Assembly: GCF_038502225.1 (NCBI RefSeq) | Contig: NC_091325.1 | Location: 33,356,498-33,420,497, forward strand | Length of the DNA: 64,000 nucleotides | From: Cherax quadricarinatus | Lineage: Eukaryota > Arthropoda > Malacostraca > Decapoda > Parastacidae | Direction: 5' to 3' | Part shown: piece by piece, positions 45,939-58,260 of the stretch | How the letters are laid out: every line of letters begins with the position of its first letter | Numbering within the stretch: position 1 is the stretch's first letter | The notes under the pieces: model-generated | What the model was told of the DNA's origin: nothing | Seen by the model: only the letters and a program-made list of their open reading frames with translations | Database searches by the model: none | Position numbers and translations under genes: made by a program

Positions 45939-46261
45939 CACACAATGGTTTATGGAGGAGAGAAACACTGAGACTGTGAAGAGACATGGTGAAATTACTT
46001 CCTTGGAAATATTGACTTGGTCAGTTAGTATGGTTGAAAAATCCCCGGGTAAAGCTGACTGGCTGTTAGCCCAGCCTCCAGAGACCCCTAACTATGCTAC
46101 AAGACTTAAGTCTCACGCAATGTTCATTGTCATAATTACAAAGCTACGACAGCGTCTCACAAGGCTTGATGAATTACTGAGAAGGGAAAATAGGAACACA
46201 CAATTATTTTAGCAACTCGACCACATTTCACTATTCCTCTCATTTATAATTCTGGAATCAA
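45939..46261. other. Unassigned sequence
   Basis: An open frame at 45,952-46,212 has no recognisable domain. Confidence 0.4.
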
Positions 46262-46265
46262 GATG

Positions 46266-46321
<56 letters not shown>

Positions 46322-46505
46322 TATTATTATTATTATTATTATTATTATCGTAATAATAATAATAATAATAGTAACAATAATAATTATAATAATTATAATA
46401 ATAATAATAATAATAGTAATAATAATAATTTTTATTCTTATTATTATTATTATTTATTGTTATTGTGATTATATTTATTATTTTTATTTTTATTTTTATT
46501 ATTAT
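46262..46505. repeat. (AAT)n/(ATT)n microsatellite with inverted blocks
   Basis: (AAT) run 46,264-46,319 directly followed by (ATT) run 46,320-46,348, then further AAT and ATT blocks. The first two blocks are perfectly inverted and can form a long hairpin. Confidence 0.95.
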
Positions 46506-47267
46506 CATGGTTTGCATTTCATCATCAATTCCTGGATAAAGTATCAATATTTTGCAATGATTCTCAACAAGAAAAAATCTGTTAAGAAAGGTTGAAATGA
46601 TAAATATTTCTTAATATGATTCATTTCATATGATTTTCTTGTCTTCACTAAGTCTCTGTCTCAACTTACAGCTTCGTCGTCATATCTGGCAGGAAGATAT
46701 TGGACTCTTACCTTACCTGGAGTCTACCTGGAGGGTCTTCCAGGGGATCAACACCCTGGTTCATGACCAAGTTTTTTGTCAGGTCAACCAGGTTGTTACT
46801 GCTGGCTACATGCAGTCCATCAAACAACAATCTGACTGGTCAAGTACTGGCTTTAGGACAATTACATTTTCCTCTTCAAACTTGGGGCCTCTTGGTAATC
46901 ACTCATATGTATAAGGGGAGGTTTTTCCATCAGTTCTTGGACCCTGACACTTATTGCGTTTTCTCTCAGGGGTACTCAGCTTGCCCCTGCTTTTCATTGC
47001 GGATATTTTGCAACTTCTGCCGAATGTTTTGCTTTCCTATGGAGTGATTTATGTGTGTGTGCACATTTGGAACCAGTCCTAAGATATTCCAGGAGTAAAT
47101 TATGATGTATCTCTCTCTCGCCTGCGTTCCAAAGAGTACAGGTCAAGGGATTTCAAGCATTCCCAGTAATTCAGGCACTTGACTGAAATTTTGCGTGCTA
47201 TGAAGGTCCTCTGTATATTCTACAGATCAGCAATTTCGACTGACTTGTAAGGGGCTGAAAATATGTA

Positions 47268-47588
47268 ATAATGATAATATAATATAATAATATCTTTATT
47301 TACTACAGGTACATGTACAAGGTATACAAGTCAAGCTGGCATCAATGACATACTACTATATAGAAAACCCCTTGTTATGCAGAGCATTTCGGGCAAATTA
47401 GGTCAGTTTTGTCACAGGATGCGACCCACACCTGTCGACTAACACCCAGGTACCCATTTTACTTATGGGTGAACATAAACAACCGGTGTAAGAAAACACG
47501 TAAAATGTTTCCACCCCTTCGCCGGAATCAAACCCCTTCCCTCACCGTGTGAAGCGAAAGCTTTTGCCACCAGGCCGCGGGGCACCTT
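47268..47588 (-). mobile_element. tRNA-Val-like SINE inside CR1-b
   Basis: On the - strand it starts GGGCCTGGTGG-type A box (GGCCTGGTGGCAAAAGC), has an anticodon-arm-like CTTTCGCTTCACACGG (CAC) and B box GGTTTGATTCC (47,524-47,534 reversed), then a body with GGGTACCTGGGTGTTAGTCG, and ends in a TTATTATATT-rich tail near 47,268. It resembles tRNA-derived SINEs common in decapods. It interrupts CR1-b between the equivalents of 16,660 and 16,670 in CR1-a. No clear TSD. Confidence 0.75.
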
Positions 47589-48195
47589 AAGTGCAGCAGT
47601 GTTCCAGCCTAGGAAACAACAAGTGACTTAAAGAGGATTAACACTGGTTTGATGCTTTAAAGGTTCTTATTATTCATTACATCATTCACCTCGTGACTCT
47701 CATACTGACACTGTTGTCAACCTTGGAAGTGAGATTCTCTGACATTAACCCTAAACCCTAAATCCTTAACACAAGTTTTCCCTTTATTGTGTATTTAGAA
47801 TTTGTTGTCAGCTCCGTACTAGCTTATGTTTCCTCAAGTTTCCCATGACGCAGTAACTGAACTTTTTCCTCACTGAACATCATATTGTTTTCTGCTTTTC
47901 ATTGGAAGACTTGGTTTATATCCACTAGGTGATTTACGGTGTCCTCAGTAGATGACACTTTCGTACAAATTCTAGTATCGTCTACAGAGGAAGATACGGT
48001 GCTCCAGGTTTGCAGTGTCTATGTTAAATATGGGAATGGAGGAAAGATGGGGAGAGTATTGTATCTTGGGGAGCAGAGGTTATTTTTTTTTATTTAAAAC
48101 ATAGAACAAATACAATAATGTATACGAGTATAAAATTAAAAACCATACTAGATATTACAAAACCTCTAGTACACCATAGATCATGGCCATATTAC

Positions 48196-51026
48196 AGCCA
48201 TATACATAACCCACAACTATATACATAACCCACAACCATATACATAACCTACAACCATATACATAACCCACAACAATATACATAACCCACAACCATATAT
48301 ATAACCCACAACCATATACATAACCCACAACCATATACATAACCTACAACCATATACATAACCTACAACCATATACATAACCCACAACCATATACATAAC
48401 CCACAACCATATACATAACCTACAACCATATACATAACCTACAGCCATATACATAACCCACAACCATATACATAACCCACAACCATATACATAACCTACA
48501 ACCATATACATAACCCACAACCATATACATAACCCACTACCATATACATAACCCACAACCATATACATAACCCACAACCATATACATAACCCACAACCAT
48601 ATACATAACCCACAACCATATACATAACCTACAACCATATACATAACCTACAACCATATACATAACCCACAATCATATACATAACCCACAACCATATACA
48701 TAACCCACAACCATATACATAACCTACAACCATATACATAACCTACAGCCATATACATAACCCACAACCATATACATAACCCACAACCATATACATAACC
48801 CACAACCATATACATAACCCACAACCATATACATAACCTAAAACCATATACATAACCTACAACCATATATATAACCTACAACCATATACATAACCCACAA
48901 CCATATACATAACCCACAACCATATACATAACTCACAACCATATACATAACCTACAACCATATACATAACCTACAGCCATATACATAACCCACAACCATA
49001 TATATAACCCACAACCATATACATAACCTACAACCATATACATAACCTACAACCATATACATAACCCACAACCATATACATAACCCACAACCATATACAT
49101 AACCTACAACCATATACATAACCCACACCCATATACATAACCCACAACCATATACATAACCCACAACCATATACATAACCTACAACCATATACATAACCT
49201 ACAATCATATACATAACCTACAACCATATACATAACCCACAACCATATACATAACCTACAACCATATACATAACCTACAGCCATATACATAACCCACAAC
49301 CATATACATAACCCACAACCATATACATAACCTACAACCATATACATAACCCACAACCATATACATAACCCACAACCATATACATAACCTACAACCATAT
49401 ACATAACCTACAGCCATATACATAACCCACAACCATATACATAACCCACAACCATATACATAACCCACAACGATATACATAACCCACAACCATATACATA
49501 ACCCACAACCATATACATAACCCACTACCATATACATAACCCACAACCATATACATAACCCACAACCATATACATAACCCACAACCATATACATAACCTA
49601 CAACCATATACATAACCTACAGCCATATACATAACCCACAACCATATACATAACCCACAACCATATACATAACCCACAACCATATACATAACCCACAACC
49701 ATATACATAACCTACAACCATATACATAACCCACAACCATATACATAACCCACAACCATATACATAACCCACAACCATATACATAACCTACAACCATATA
49801 CATAACCTACAACCATATACATAACCTACAGACATATACATAACCCACAACCATATATATAACCCACAACCATATACATAACCCACAACCATATACATAA
49901 CCTACAACCATATACATAACCCACAACCATATACATAACCCACAACCATATACATAACCCACAACCATATACATAACCTACAACCATATACATAACCTAC
50001 AACCATATACATAACCTACAGCCATATACATAACCCACAACCATATACATAACCCACAACCATACACATAACCCACAACCATATACATAACCCACAACCA
50101 TATACATAACCTACAACCATATACATAACCCACAACCATATACATAACCTACAACCATATACATAACCTACAACCATATACATAACCCACAACCATATAC
50201 ATAACCCACAACCATATACATAACCCACAACCATATACATAACCTACAACCATATACATAACCCACAACCATATACATAACCCACAACCATATACATAAC
50301 CTACAACCATATACATAACCTACAGTCATATACATAACCCACAACCATATACATAACCCACAACCATATACATAACCTACAACCATATACATAACTTACA
50401 GCCATATACATAACCCACAACCATATACATAACACACAACCATATACATAACCCACAACCATATACATAACCCACAACCATATACATAACCTACAACCAT
50501 ATACATAACCTACAACCATATACATAACCTACAACCATATACATAACCTACAACCATATACATAACCCACAACCATATACATAACCTACAACCATATACA
50601 TAACCCACAACCATATACATAACCTACAACCATATACATAACCTACAACCATATACATAACCCACAACCATATACATAACCCACAACCATATACATAACC
50701 CACAACCATATACATAACCCACAACCATATACATAACCTACAACCATATACATAACCCACAACCATATACATAACCCACAACCATATACATAACCCACAA
50801 CCATATACATAACCCACAACCATATACATAACCCACAACCATATACATAACCGACAACCATATACATAACCCACAACCATATACATAACCCACAACCATA
50901 TACATAACCCACAACCATATACATAACCCACAACCATATACATAACCCACAACCATATACATAACCCACAACCATATACATAACCCACAACCATATACAT
51001 AACCCACAACCATATACATAACCTAC
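48196..51026. repeat. 19-bp minisatellite, about 149 units, inside the Tx1-c 3' UTR
   Basis: The unit is ACCATATACATAACCCACA; the commonest variant has ACCTACA, rarer ones GCCATATA and ATCATATA. Because 19 is not a multiple of three, frames on the - strand show a 19-residue period (MYMVVGYVYGCGLCIWLWV); these are artefacts. CCC and CCT variants form runs of two to five, suggesting higher-order structure. The last 150 bp before 51,026 are the most homogeneous. Confidence 0.95.
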
Positions 51027-52067
51027 AAACCCTCCTTTTACAATAATCATTATTGCCAGTGCAGACACAGCTGACACTTCTACCCCCCCCCCCGTATGTA
51101 CAGTCCCCGTTCTAAATAACATACATTAATTATCCTAATTAATGGTCATACACTGACCTCATCAAAACCTTAATGAGTATTTACCTAAGAGTTGGTAGTG
51201 CATCAACAAGACACAAAAACATAAATTTACAGACTAAAACAGATATGAAACATTACATTCCTATACACATACACTGTAATAAGTAGAAGAATATACACCA
51301 CCAATATAATATCAAATATTAATGTTAACCATGAATTACAAACTTTCAAAACATTGCATATCGTGAAGTTCACACTCAAAATGCAAGATAATACACCACA
51401 TGCCACATTAGCGGTACAATACTAGGCTATGTAAATAATTTAAAGAACCCAAGACTAGAACATGAATAAGTATTATCCAAAAGGTTCATCATGATTTTAG
51501 TAACTTAACAACACCAAACTCCTTATAACACCTAACACGCCACATACAAACTTACCAAAACGTAACATACATTCCACAAGACTATACTTTCGCTGTGCCT
51601 TCTAGCACGTGCCTAACTAGTATTACTTACAAATATAGATACAATAATTTTAATCTAGAGAACTAATCCTTATCCACACACGTTTACATAATAGGAAATT
51701 ACTTTAAATCTGATGCAGGAACACGTAACAAAAATGGCGAAAATAACTCAGTTCTTCAAGGAACACAGTGAAAGGAATATCCTCTCAAGAAAAGTTAAAA
51801 TTCAATTGCAAGACCAGTACAAGCAAAACATAATATGCTACCAAAGGAAAATATACATATTATATAATTTATATATTTAAACTGCCATTTACACCTTCCC
51901 CATCAAGGGAACTAAGCTAAACTAATCTTTCACAACCTCTCATCTAGTCCCACACGAGTACCTCCAATCACACCCAATCACCCATCATTGCGCACCCAAG
52001 GAGGTGAGCCCGTTGAATACCCCTGAACCCCCCCCCCCCTTTTACCAACCTACTCACCCCGGCAGTT
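51027..52067 (-). other. Proximal 3' UTR of Tx1-c
   Basis: No coding frame. Two C-runs (about 51,083 and 52,028). It links the ORF2 end to the 19-bp array, and on the - strand it is GT-rich like the other Tx1 3' UTRs. Confidence 0.6.
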
Positions 52068-55000
52068 AAAACCCCTTTTAACGCCAATAAATTCCCTATT
52101 GTTAGGCCTCTATAACCCTCGGAAAAAAACTCATCCCACCTTTTCCCTAAAATGTCTCTATTGCGACACTAGGTTCGATAAAACGTCGCCGCCAAAGTCC
52201 TTCTCAGCACATCCCCACCCTCGTTCCCCCTCATACCCCACAAAACATATATGTAGTCCACGATTACATATGTTAAACCCCTTACCACACCCTCATCCAC
52301 ACCACTCATATCAAGACTCAACGCTCGCAATACCGACACACCTTGACCCCCCACCCTCACCACAACCTTATTCATCCATACCCTGATGCACTCCAAACCT
52401 TCACAAAAATAGACAACATGATACGCAGTCTCTTCCCCACTGCATCTGCCACAACCCCCACCCTCGATAACCCTCCTATCTCGGAGCATCACTCCCGATG
52501 GCAAAATCCCACGCAGGAAACGATACATAACCTCACGCGGCCTAGGTCGTATCCTTAATTTACTAAATCTTCGCCATATTACATCCCATGCATACATGGG
52601 GTAGATCCCTTCAACCGGCGCCACTACATGTCTAACAATTTACACAAAGTTCTCACCTTTACTTTTCCAGGTTCCCTGGCCAACACTAAAGCACATAACA
52701 CTGTTTCACATTCCTTCATTTCCGCCCCTCCATACCATTTCCTCAGGTGAGCATGTACTTATCTAGCTGACCCCCCCCCTCCATGCACCTGCACTCATCA
52801 CTTCCCTCTTAATAAAAACATATTTCACGCGCTTTCTCAAGCCCAACAAACCTAATCCTCCGCTACATACCGGCAATGTCACTACCTCCCTTCGCAACCA
52901 GTTGCACCCTGAGCCCAATAAAAATTTGAACATCATTCTAAGAATACTCGTGATCGCTGTTCCTGTTAACGGCATCACTGCCGAAACAAACCAGACTTTA
53001 CTATATAATAATACATTGATGACAATTGCACGTTGCCTAAGGGTTAAATGGTGAGATCGCAGCATTCCCGAACGTCGCTGCACCTGTTCCACCATCCTAT
53101 TCGAATTGCTAATCCTTGCAGCACTCAGGTCAGCCTCATAAACGACACCACAGACTTTCAGACTCCTGGTTCTCTGCTGCACAACATCACATCCCCAATC
53201 TAATCTCCCTGCCCACTCTCCCAGCCCCATTATCATTGACTTTTCCAGATTTACCTTCATCCCAGTAGCTCTCCCAAAATTGTGTACAACTTCCTCCAAA
53301 AGTCCTAACCGTGTCTCCTCACTCACCAAAATAGTTGTATCATCAACATAGCCCATCAAACGAGGCCAAGGCTTCTGCTCACCATCCCCCCTTCCCTGTC
53401 CTTAGACGATCCTCCACCATTCCTGCCGAAGACCCCGCTCCATGCTGACTCCCTACCCCACACACCCATTGATTTGCACCCTTACCTTCGCGTTTGAGTA
53501 CAACGTATCCACCCATCCCACTATTTCTTCGCCAAACCCCTGTCGCAGGAGAATATCCCTCAAAGCCTTTCTTTCCACCCTGTCACAAGCCCCTTGCCAA
53601 TCCAACGCCACCAACGCCCCTCTTCCCCTTTCCATGTCCTCCAGGAACCCCTTTATGATCCCGTGGCCCTCGCCCATTGACCTACCAGGCAACCCAAACT
53701 GAGACTCAAACACGACCCTCCCCACAACACATTTAAGCCGATTCCCAAGAATTTTCGCGAACAATTTATAATCATCACAAAGCAACGAAATGGCTCGGTA
53801 ATCCCGAAGGGTACTCTGCTGTTTACCCTTCGGGACCAACACCACCACCGTCGTTGCCTGTGATTTTCCCATCTTACCTCCTTCCTTCATGGTATTCATT
53901 AACTCTACTAGGAAACCCCTAAGCAGACTCCAGTGCTGTACATAAAATTCGCTTGGTAAACCATCGATCCCGGGTGCCTTTCCCTTCCTCATGTCCATAA
54001 GGGCTCTCCATATTTCCTCCTCCTCAATGACCCCACGCAGTGCCTCCCGATCACTCCTCCCCAGTTTGCACAGCACATACTCACATACCTGCCCAAGAAC
54101 CTCTCCATCTACCCCACTACTTTTCCAGTATTCCTCAAACCATCTATCTGCATATGCACTCATCCCCGTGGTTTACCGTAATACCTGACCCTCTCTAAAC
54201 ACCTCCACCAAAGAAATGACTTGCAATCCCGGTATTGTAGTCGTTCGCTGTCATACCTTCTGTCCTCGCAGCACACAAGCCGATGGCTTGTCGCCCCAGA
54301 GTACTTCATCCAACCCCGCTTGTACACGTACCGCTGCAAAACGTTCCTCTTGCAAATCCCTTATCCTGTCCTTCAACATGTGTATATCCTCCACTGGGTA
54401 CACCCCGGTAACAGCCCCCCCCCCCGCGTAACAATCCCGTAATCTAGATTCTAAATAATTTGACAAACCATACCGCAATTGATTAATGCGCTTACCCTCC
54501 CTCACATAAAATTGACGTATTCTTACCTTAGCCACACTATCCCACCAACCTACCACATCCTCCTTAGTCCTTCTGTCTGCACAGAGCCGTTCCCAAAATA
54601 CTGCAAAACCTTCCACTCCCTCCCTATCCCTCAAAACCATCGTGTTCAGTTTCCAATAACTCCCCTGCCTAAGAGCCAAAGCATCCCACCCCACCTCCAC
54701 TAATACCGCCCTATGATCGGAAGACACCATCTCAATAGTTTTAAAAGACTACCAAAACCCTCTGAGATAAATATAACCTGTCCAAACGAGCTGCATATCC
54801 CAGTCTTATGAACGTATGTTCCACCTCCCACAGACCTCCCCCGAAAGCATCACGTAACTGAAGGTCTCTAAGCAGGCCTCCCAAGACTGAGGAAAAATAT
54901 CCCTCTCCTCTGGGTTCCACGTCTGCCCTTTTAACTACACAATTCCAATCCCCCCCCGCAATCGCCACCAATGGTAACGTGTGTAGGTAGTACACAAGCT

Positions 55001-55350
55001 CCTCCCGCACAAAATCCATCTTCACTTTCACGTCACTTTCTGCTGGGGCATACACACACACAAACGCCACTTTCTCTCCCATCCACCATTCTTCCACATG
55101 TAATACTCTCCCCCCTCCCCCCCTGTGCAATACAAACGGGGTCGCCTCCCTGATCAACACACCCACTCCTCCTTCTAAATGCTCAGATGGCAACACATAA
55201 GCCTGACACCCAGGCACCTCTAATTCACGACATAGCTTAAAATTGTGCTCCTGCACAAAAGCTAAGTCAATCTTGTACCTATTCAAAAACATCCTGAAGC
55301 ACTCACGTTTAACACCATCACACTGACCATTAATATTTATTGTTACACAC
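52068..55350 (-). pseudogene. Tx1-c ORF2: endonuclease, reverse transcriptase and C-terminal domain, frameshifted
   Basis: Endonuclease: CVTININGQ, FVQEHNF, IAGGDWNCV, ARLDRLYLSQ, then after a frame change SSDHRAVLVEV (SDH intact). EN-RT linker 54,730-54,251. RT: GKAPGIDGLPSEFYVQHW, TVVVLVPKGKQ, YRAISLLCDDYKLFAKILGNRL, FGLPGRSMGEGH, VALDWQGACDRVERKAL (to 53,453). After another break comes the catalytic loop GYVDDTTILV (53,350) and GMKVNLEKS, thumb and GSGCNWLRREVVTLPVCSGGLGL. C-terminus 52,624-52,068: EGIYPMYAWDVIWRRF, CGRCSGEETAYHVVYFCE (zinc-knuckle-like), DYIYVLWGMR, CRNRDILGKRW. Four or more frame breaks; some sit by C/G homopolymers. All catalytic motifs are still recognisable, so this copy can serve as the family reference. 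Confidence 0.85.
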
Positions 55351-55402
55351 CTGAGGCCGACTTAAGGTTTCCCTCCCCGCCTCATGTCATGACTCTTCCC
55401 TT

Positions 55403-56623
55403 TCAAACCATTTCCCTGGGCTTTGCCTTTGCCACATACTCCACCCTCCTTCCCAACCATCCCCCCCCCTTCTGTTGTGGCCCTCTCGTAGAGTCACTGT
55501 GAGTACCATAACCCCATGTATTTTTCCCTGGCCTTTGCGCCGGCGTCAGAACATCGTCCGAATCTGATGCTGCTGCCCTTTTCCTTGTAGCTCCTTCAGT
55601 TTCCATATCTGAGTCCTGGGAGCCAGCACAATGGACTTCCACCGCTACCACCCTTAATCCGCCTCCATGTCCTGCCATGGCACTCACACTGTCCATCACA
55701 GGTGCCACCTGATCCTCCCCCTTCCCGCACACACCTTCTGCCCTGATCCCAGGTTCCTGCTCACTGTGACTCTCCACCTCCGTAGACTGTAACATAGCCT
55801 GTATCACCGTCTCCAACTTCTCCTCAATAGCTTTCACTTCTGCGCCCACCTGCACCTCTTCACTTGACAGCTGTACTGTTCATGGGCCAGGTGATTCATG
55901 AATCACCACTTCTTCTGATTCCACAGGAGGAGCCATCACCTCTTCACTCCACAAGCGACCACGCCCTCCTCCTTGCCTCCGTTCTTCCTCAGGCATCGGT
56001 TTCTCATGGACAGGTGCTCCACCCCTTGCGGGCCCAGGAGCCATAGTCCGCCTGCCACAGTCTGCCGCCATATGGTCATATTCGCCACACAGTCGGCACG
56101 TATGCCTCTGCCCCGCATACGCTACCATTACCTGGGTTCTAAACTCCTCGATATATACATACGAGGGTATAGGATGCCTTAGCGTCATCTTGAGATTGAA
56201 AGAACCCTCAGGAAATCCTGTGTAAGCTCCTTTCACTCATTTGCCAGGTTGGGCCAGATGTACAGTTCCATAACGCTAGAAAACCTTTCGAATATCTACC
56301 TCATCAGCCTCAAAAGGCACGTTGCGGAGCTTGACCCACGAATAATGTGACACATCCGTCAACTTGACCCTCACTGCTGGTGTTACGTTAATGCTGACAT
56401 CTTGGAAACGATCCACCAACGCCTTGTATACTTGAGCAGTTAGCACTTTCACGAATATTCTATAAACACCATTCAGTGCCACTTCATACAAATCCTCGTC
56501 TCTGATGCCGTATGTCTCTCTTATAATTTTGGGCAATAACACATCGACTGATGAAGGCGTTAAAGCCCCACTAATGAGTTCAATGCCCACAGTATTCACT
56601 CTCCTGCGCACACCTGGCGCCAT
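55403..56623 (-). pseudogene. Tx1-c ORF1, gag-like CCHC protein, broken
   Basis: The start at 56,623 (MAPGVRRRVNTVGIEL) is chosen over an upstream in-frame ATG because it matches the Tx1-a start. An RRM-like segment WVKLRNVPFEADEVDIRKVF is followed by a frameshift near 56,250, then SFNLKMTLRHPIPSYVYIEEF and the zinc knuckle CRLCGEYDHMAADC (about 56,096-56,055). A stop near 55,880 separates the C-terminal part (55,855-55,403) with RKRAAASDSDDVLTPAQR, the same motif as in Tx1-a. ORF1 is followed by ORF2 within about 55 bp. Confidence 0.8.
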
Positions 56624-57529
56624 GTTGTTGACTGAGTAGCTCGTCTGGGAAAACAGTAGAGGGGTGCAAAGCACGACCGCACTCTACCTCATCCAGGCAG
56701 CGAATGAAACAGAGGTTATTAGTGGGACAGCCTCTTACTTTTCTCTGTTTATTAGTACTCTTTGCATAATATTGGTTAGAAAGTTAAAGATCTATTTGCT
56801 AACTATTCCAGTTATTCTTTATCAAGCAATTCGTGTGATATTACACCATGATTGTACTCGTCGAAGGCTTTTGCCAAGTCATTGAATACTACATCTGGTT
56901 TATGTTTGTCCTTCAGTCTATCGGATCAACACTAGGAACAGGGGCGACCTCCTGTAAACCAATGTTGCCCTGGGTTGTGCAACTGCTGGGATCGAAGTGG
57001 TTGGCGAACTTACTCCTTAACACCCTTTCAAAGATTTATGTAAAGTGGGACATTATTGTTACCAGTCTTTAATTTTTTCTTATGCTTTGCTACCACCTTT
57101 GCAGAGTGGAGCTATACCCCTTGTTTTCAGGGACTGTTGAATAACTCCTATGTCTAGATTTACTCTCAGTTGAGTACTTATAGCACAAGAAACGGGTTTC
57201 GTGCAGTTACTGATGAACGGTGTTCCACGAGTCTGGGCACGGGGCTTGAGTACGTGGGCTTATTATCAATGGCTTTCTCAAAGTCAAGTGTTGTTATGGT
57301 TATGCCAGAAATTCGTTACTGATTGTGGATATTTAGCCTGATTAATGGCTCACTAAACTGAGAGTCAGACTCATTTCTATGCTGTGAACAGTATTAATAC
57401 CAAATTGAATGAGCAAGGGGTCGATACTAGATGTGGATTTTGCCTTGGATTTTGACAATGAGAAGAAATATTTTGGATTTCTTTCAATTTCATTAATTGC
57501 TCTTAGCTCCTGTCTCTCCTGGATCATGT

Positions 57530-58022
57530 ATTAAGATAATTGAACTTAGCAATCTCATCTATGTCAGTTCGTGAATTTACTATGGATTGAAAACCACTAA
57601 TGAATTCTTCGTAATTATGACCTTGGAAAATAGGTAATGACAATGTAGGTAAGCTTGGTAATGGAACACTTGTTGTTGTTACAGGTGTGACAGGTGTTTG
57701 ACCACTAGTTACAGTAGGTCTCTGTGACAGAGTTTTGCGGCAGATAGCCTGTACTCCTGTCCACCTTAATTGTTGATTACTAAAAGTATCCAAAACATTT
57801 TTAATTTCATCCTCAGATGTATCTGATTCAAGAAATTCCTTTTCATAATGTGCATAGTCTGAATTAATTATTTCCAGACGTTGTGTAAGTAATCCAAATT
57901 TTACCTCAAGATCATCAAAATCTGTTTGTATCTTGAGTTAATCCTATACAGACTGAAATTAGATTTTCTAATTGTGTAATCTTAGTCTGTAAAGACTGAA
58001 ACTGAGTTTTCAAACAAGCCAT
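57530..58022 (-). pseudogene. BEL/Pao-type gag 5' fragment
   Basis: Starts at ATG 58,022 (MACLKTQFQSLQTKITQLENLI, coiled-coil-like). A frame break near 57,935 is followed by DDLEVKFGLLTQRLEIINSD. The frame then reaches LPTLSLPIFQGHNYEEFISGFQSIV and DIDEIAKFNYLNT, which resembles the conserved gag segment of BEL/Pao elements (LPxFxGxxxxWxxFxxxF). It is cut at 57,530 by CR1-b. No LTR or pol seen; 58,030-58,260 may be its leader. Confidence 0.65.
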
Positions 58023-58260
58023 TTTTATGGTATACTGAAAATTCTAGCACCACACTTAGAGTGTTTAAAAAACACTGTACTGCTATAAACAGCTGATTTT
58101 TTGTTATGCTTAAGTCAGCAATAATCGAGTCAAACACTACTGACCCACTAAGCTTAACCTCAGGGTCAATGACCATGAAGGGTACACAGTACATGTGGCT
58201 GGTGTTTATGGCTTGAGTTTGCTGTGTCAGCCTGACGACGATGATTAATCGTAAATAACG

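Larger units (their letters stand above)
48085..56709 (-). mobile_element. Near full-length Tx1/L1-like LINE copy Tx1-c with a minisatellite in its 3' UTR
   Basis: 8,625 bp between 11-bp TSDs (CAGAGGTTATT). On the - strand: 5' UTR (56,709-56,624), ORF1 (56,623-55,403), ORF2 (55,350-52,068) with EN, RT and C-terminal domain, a 3' UTR of about 4 kb that includes a 2.8-kb 19-bp array (48,196-51,026), then TTTTAAATAAAAAAAAA at the end. The same 3'-end motif ends the copies at 7.69 and 13.74 kb, so the array is inside the element. RT motifs (PGIDGLPSEFY, YRAISLLCDDYKLFAKIL) point to the L1/Tx1 group. Several frameshifts; not active as assembled. Confidence 0.85.
46711..57535 (-). mobile_element. 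CR1-type LINE copy CR1-b, split by an 8.6-kb Tx1 insertion
   Basis: The left part (46,711-48,084) has the CR1 3' end (ACCTGGAGTCTACCTGGAGG) and decayed C-terminal and RT sequence up to the SAPQDT position (QGTVLAP region of CR1-c). The right part (56,710-57,535) resumes at that exact point and runs 5'-ward through FAKAFD-like sequence to IQERQELRAINEIERNPKYFFS. CAGAGGTTATT at 48,074-48,084 and 56,710-56,720 is the 11-bp TSD of the inserted Tx1. The left part also carries a SINE. CR1-b is 5'-truncated at about 57,535, where BEL gag begins. Many stops, so it is an old copy. Confidence 0.8.

Noticed and set aside
48155..51122. Family of small frames encoding a repeated 19-residue peptide
   Set aside because: A direct consequence of the 19-bp unit read in three successive phases.
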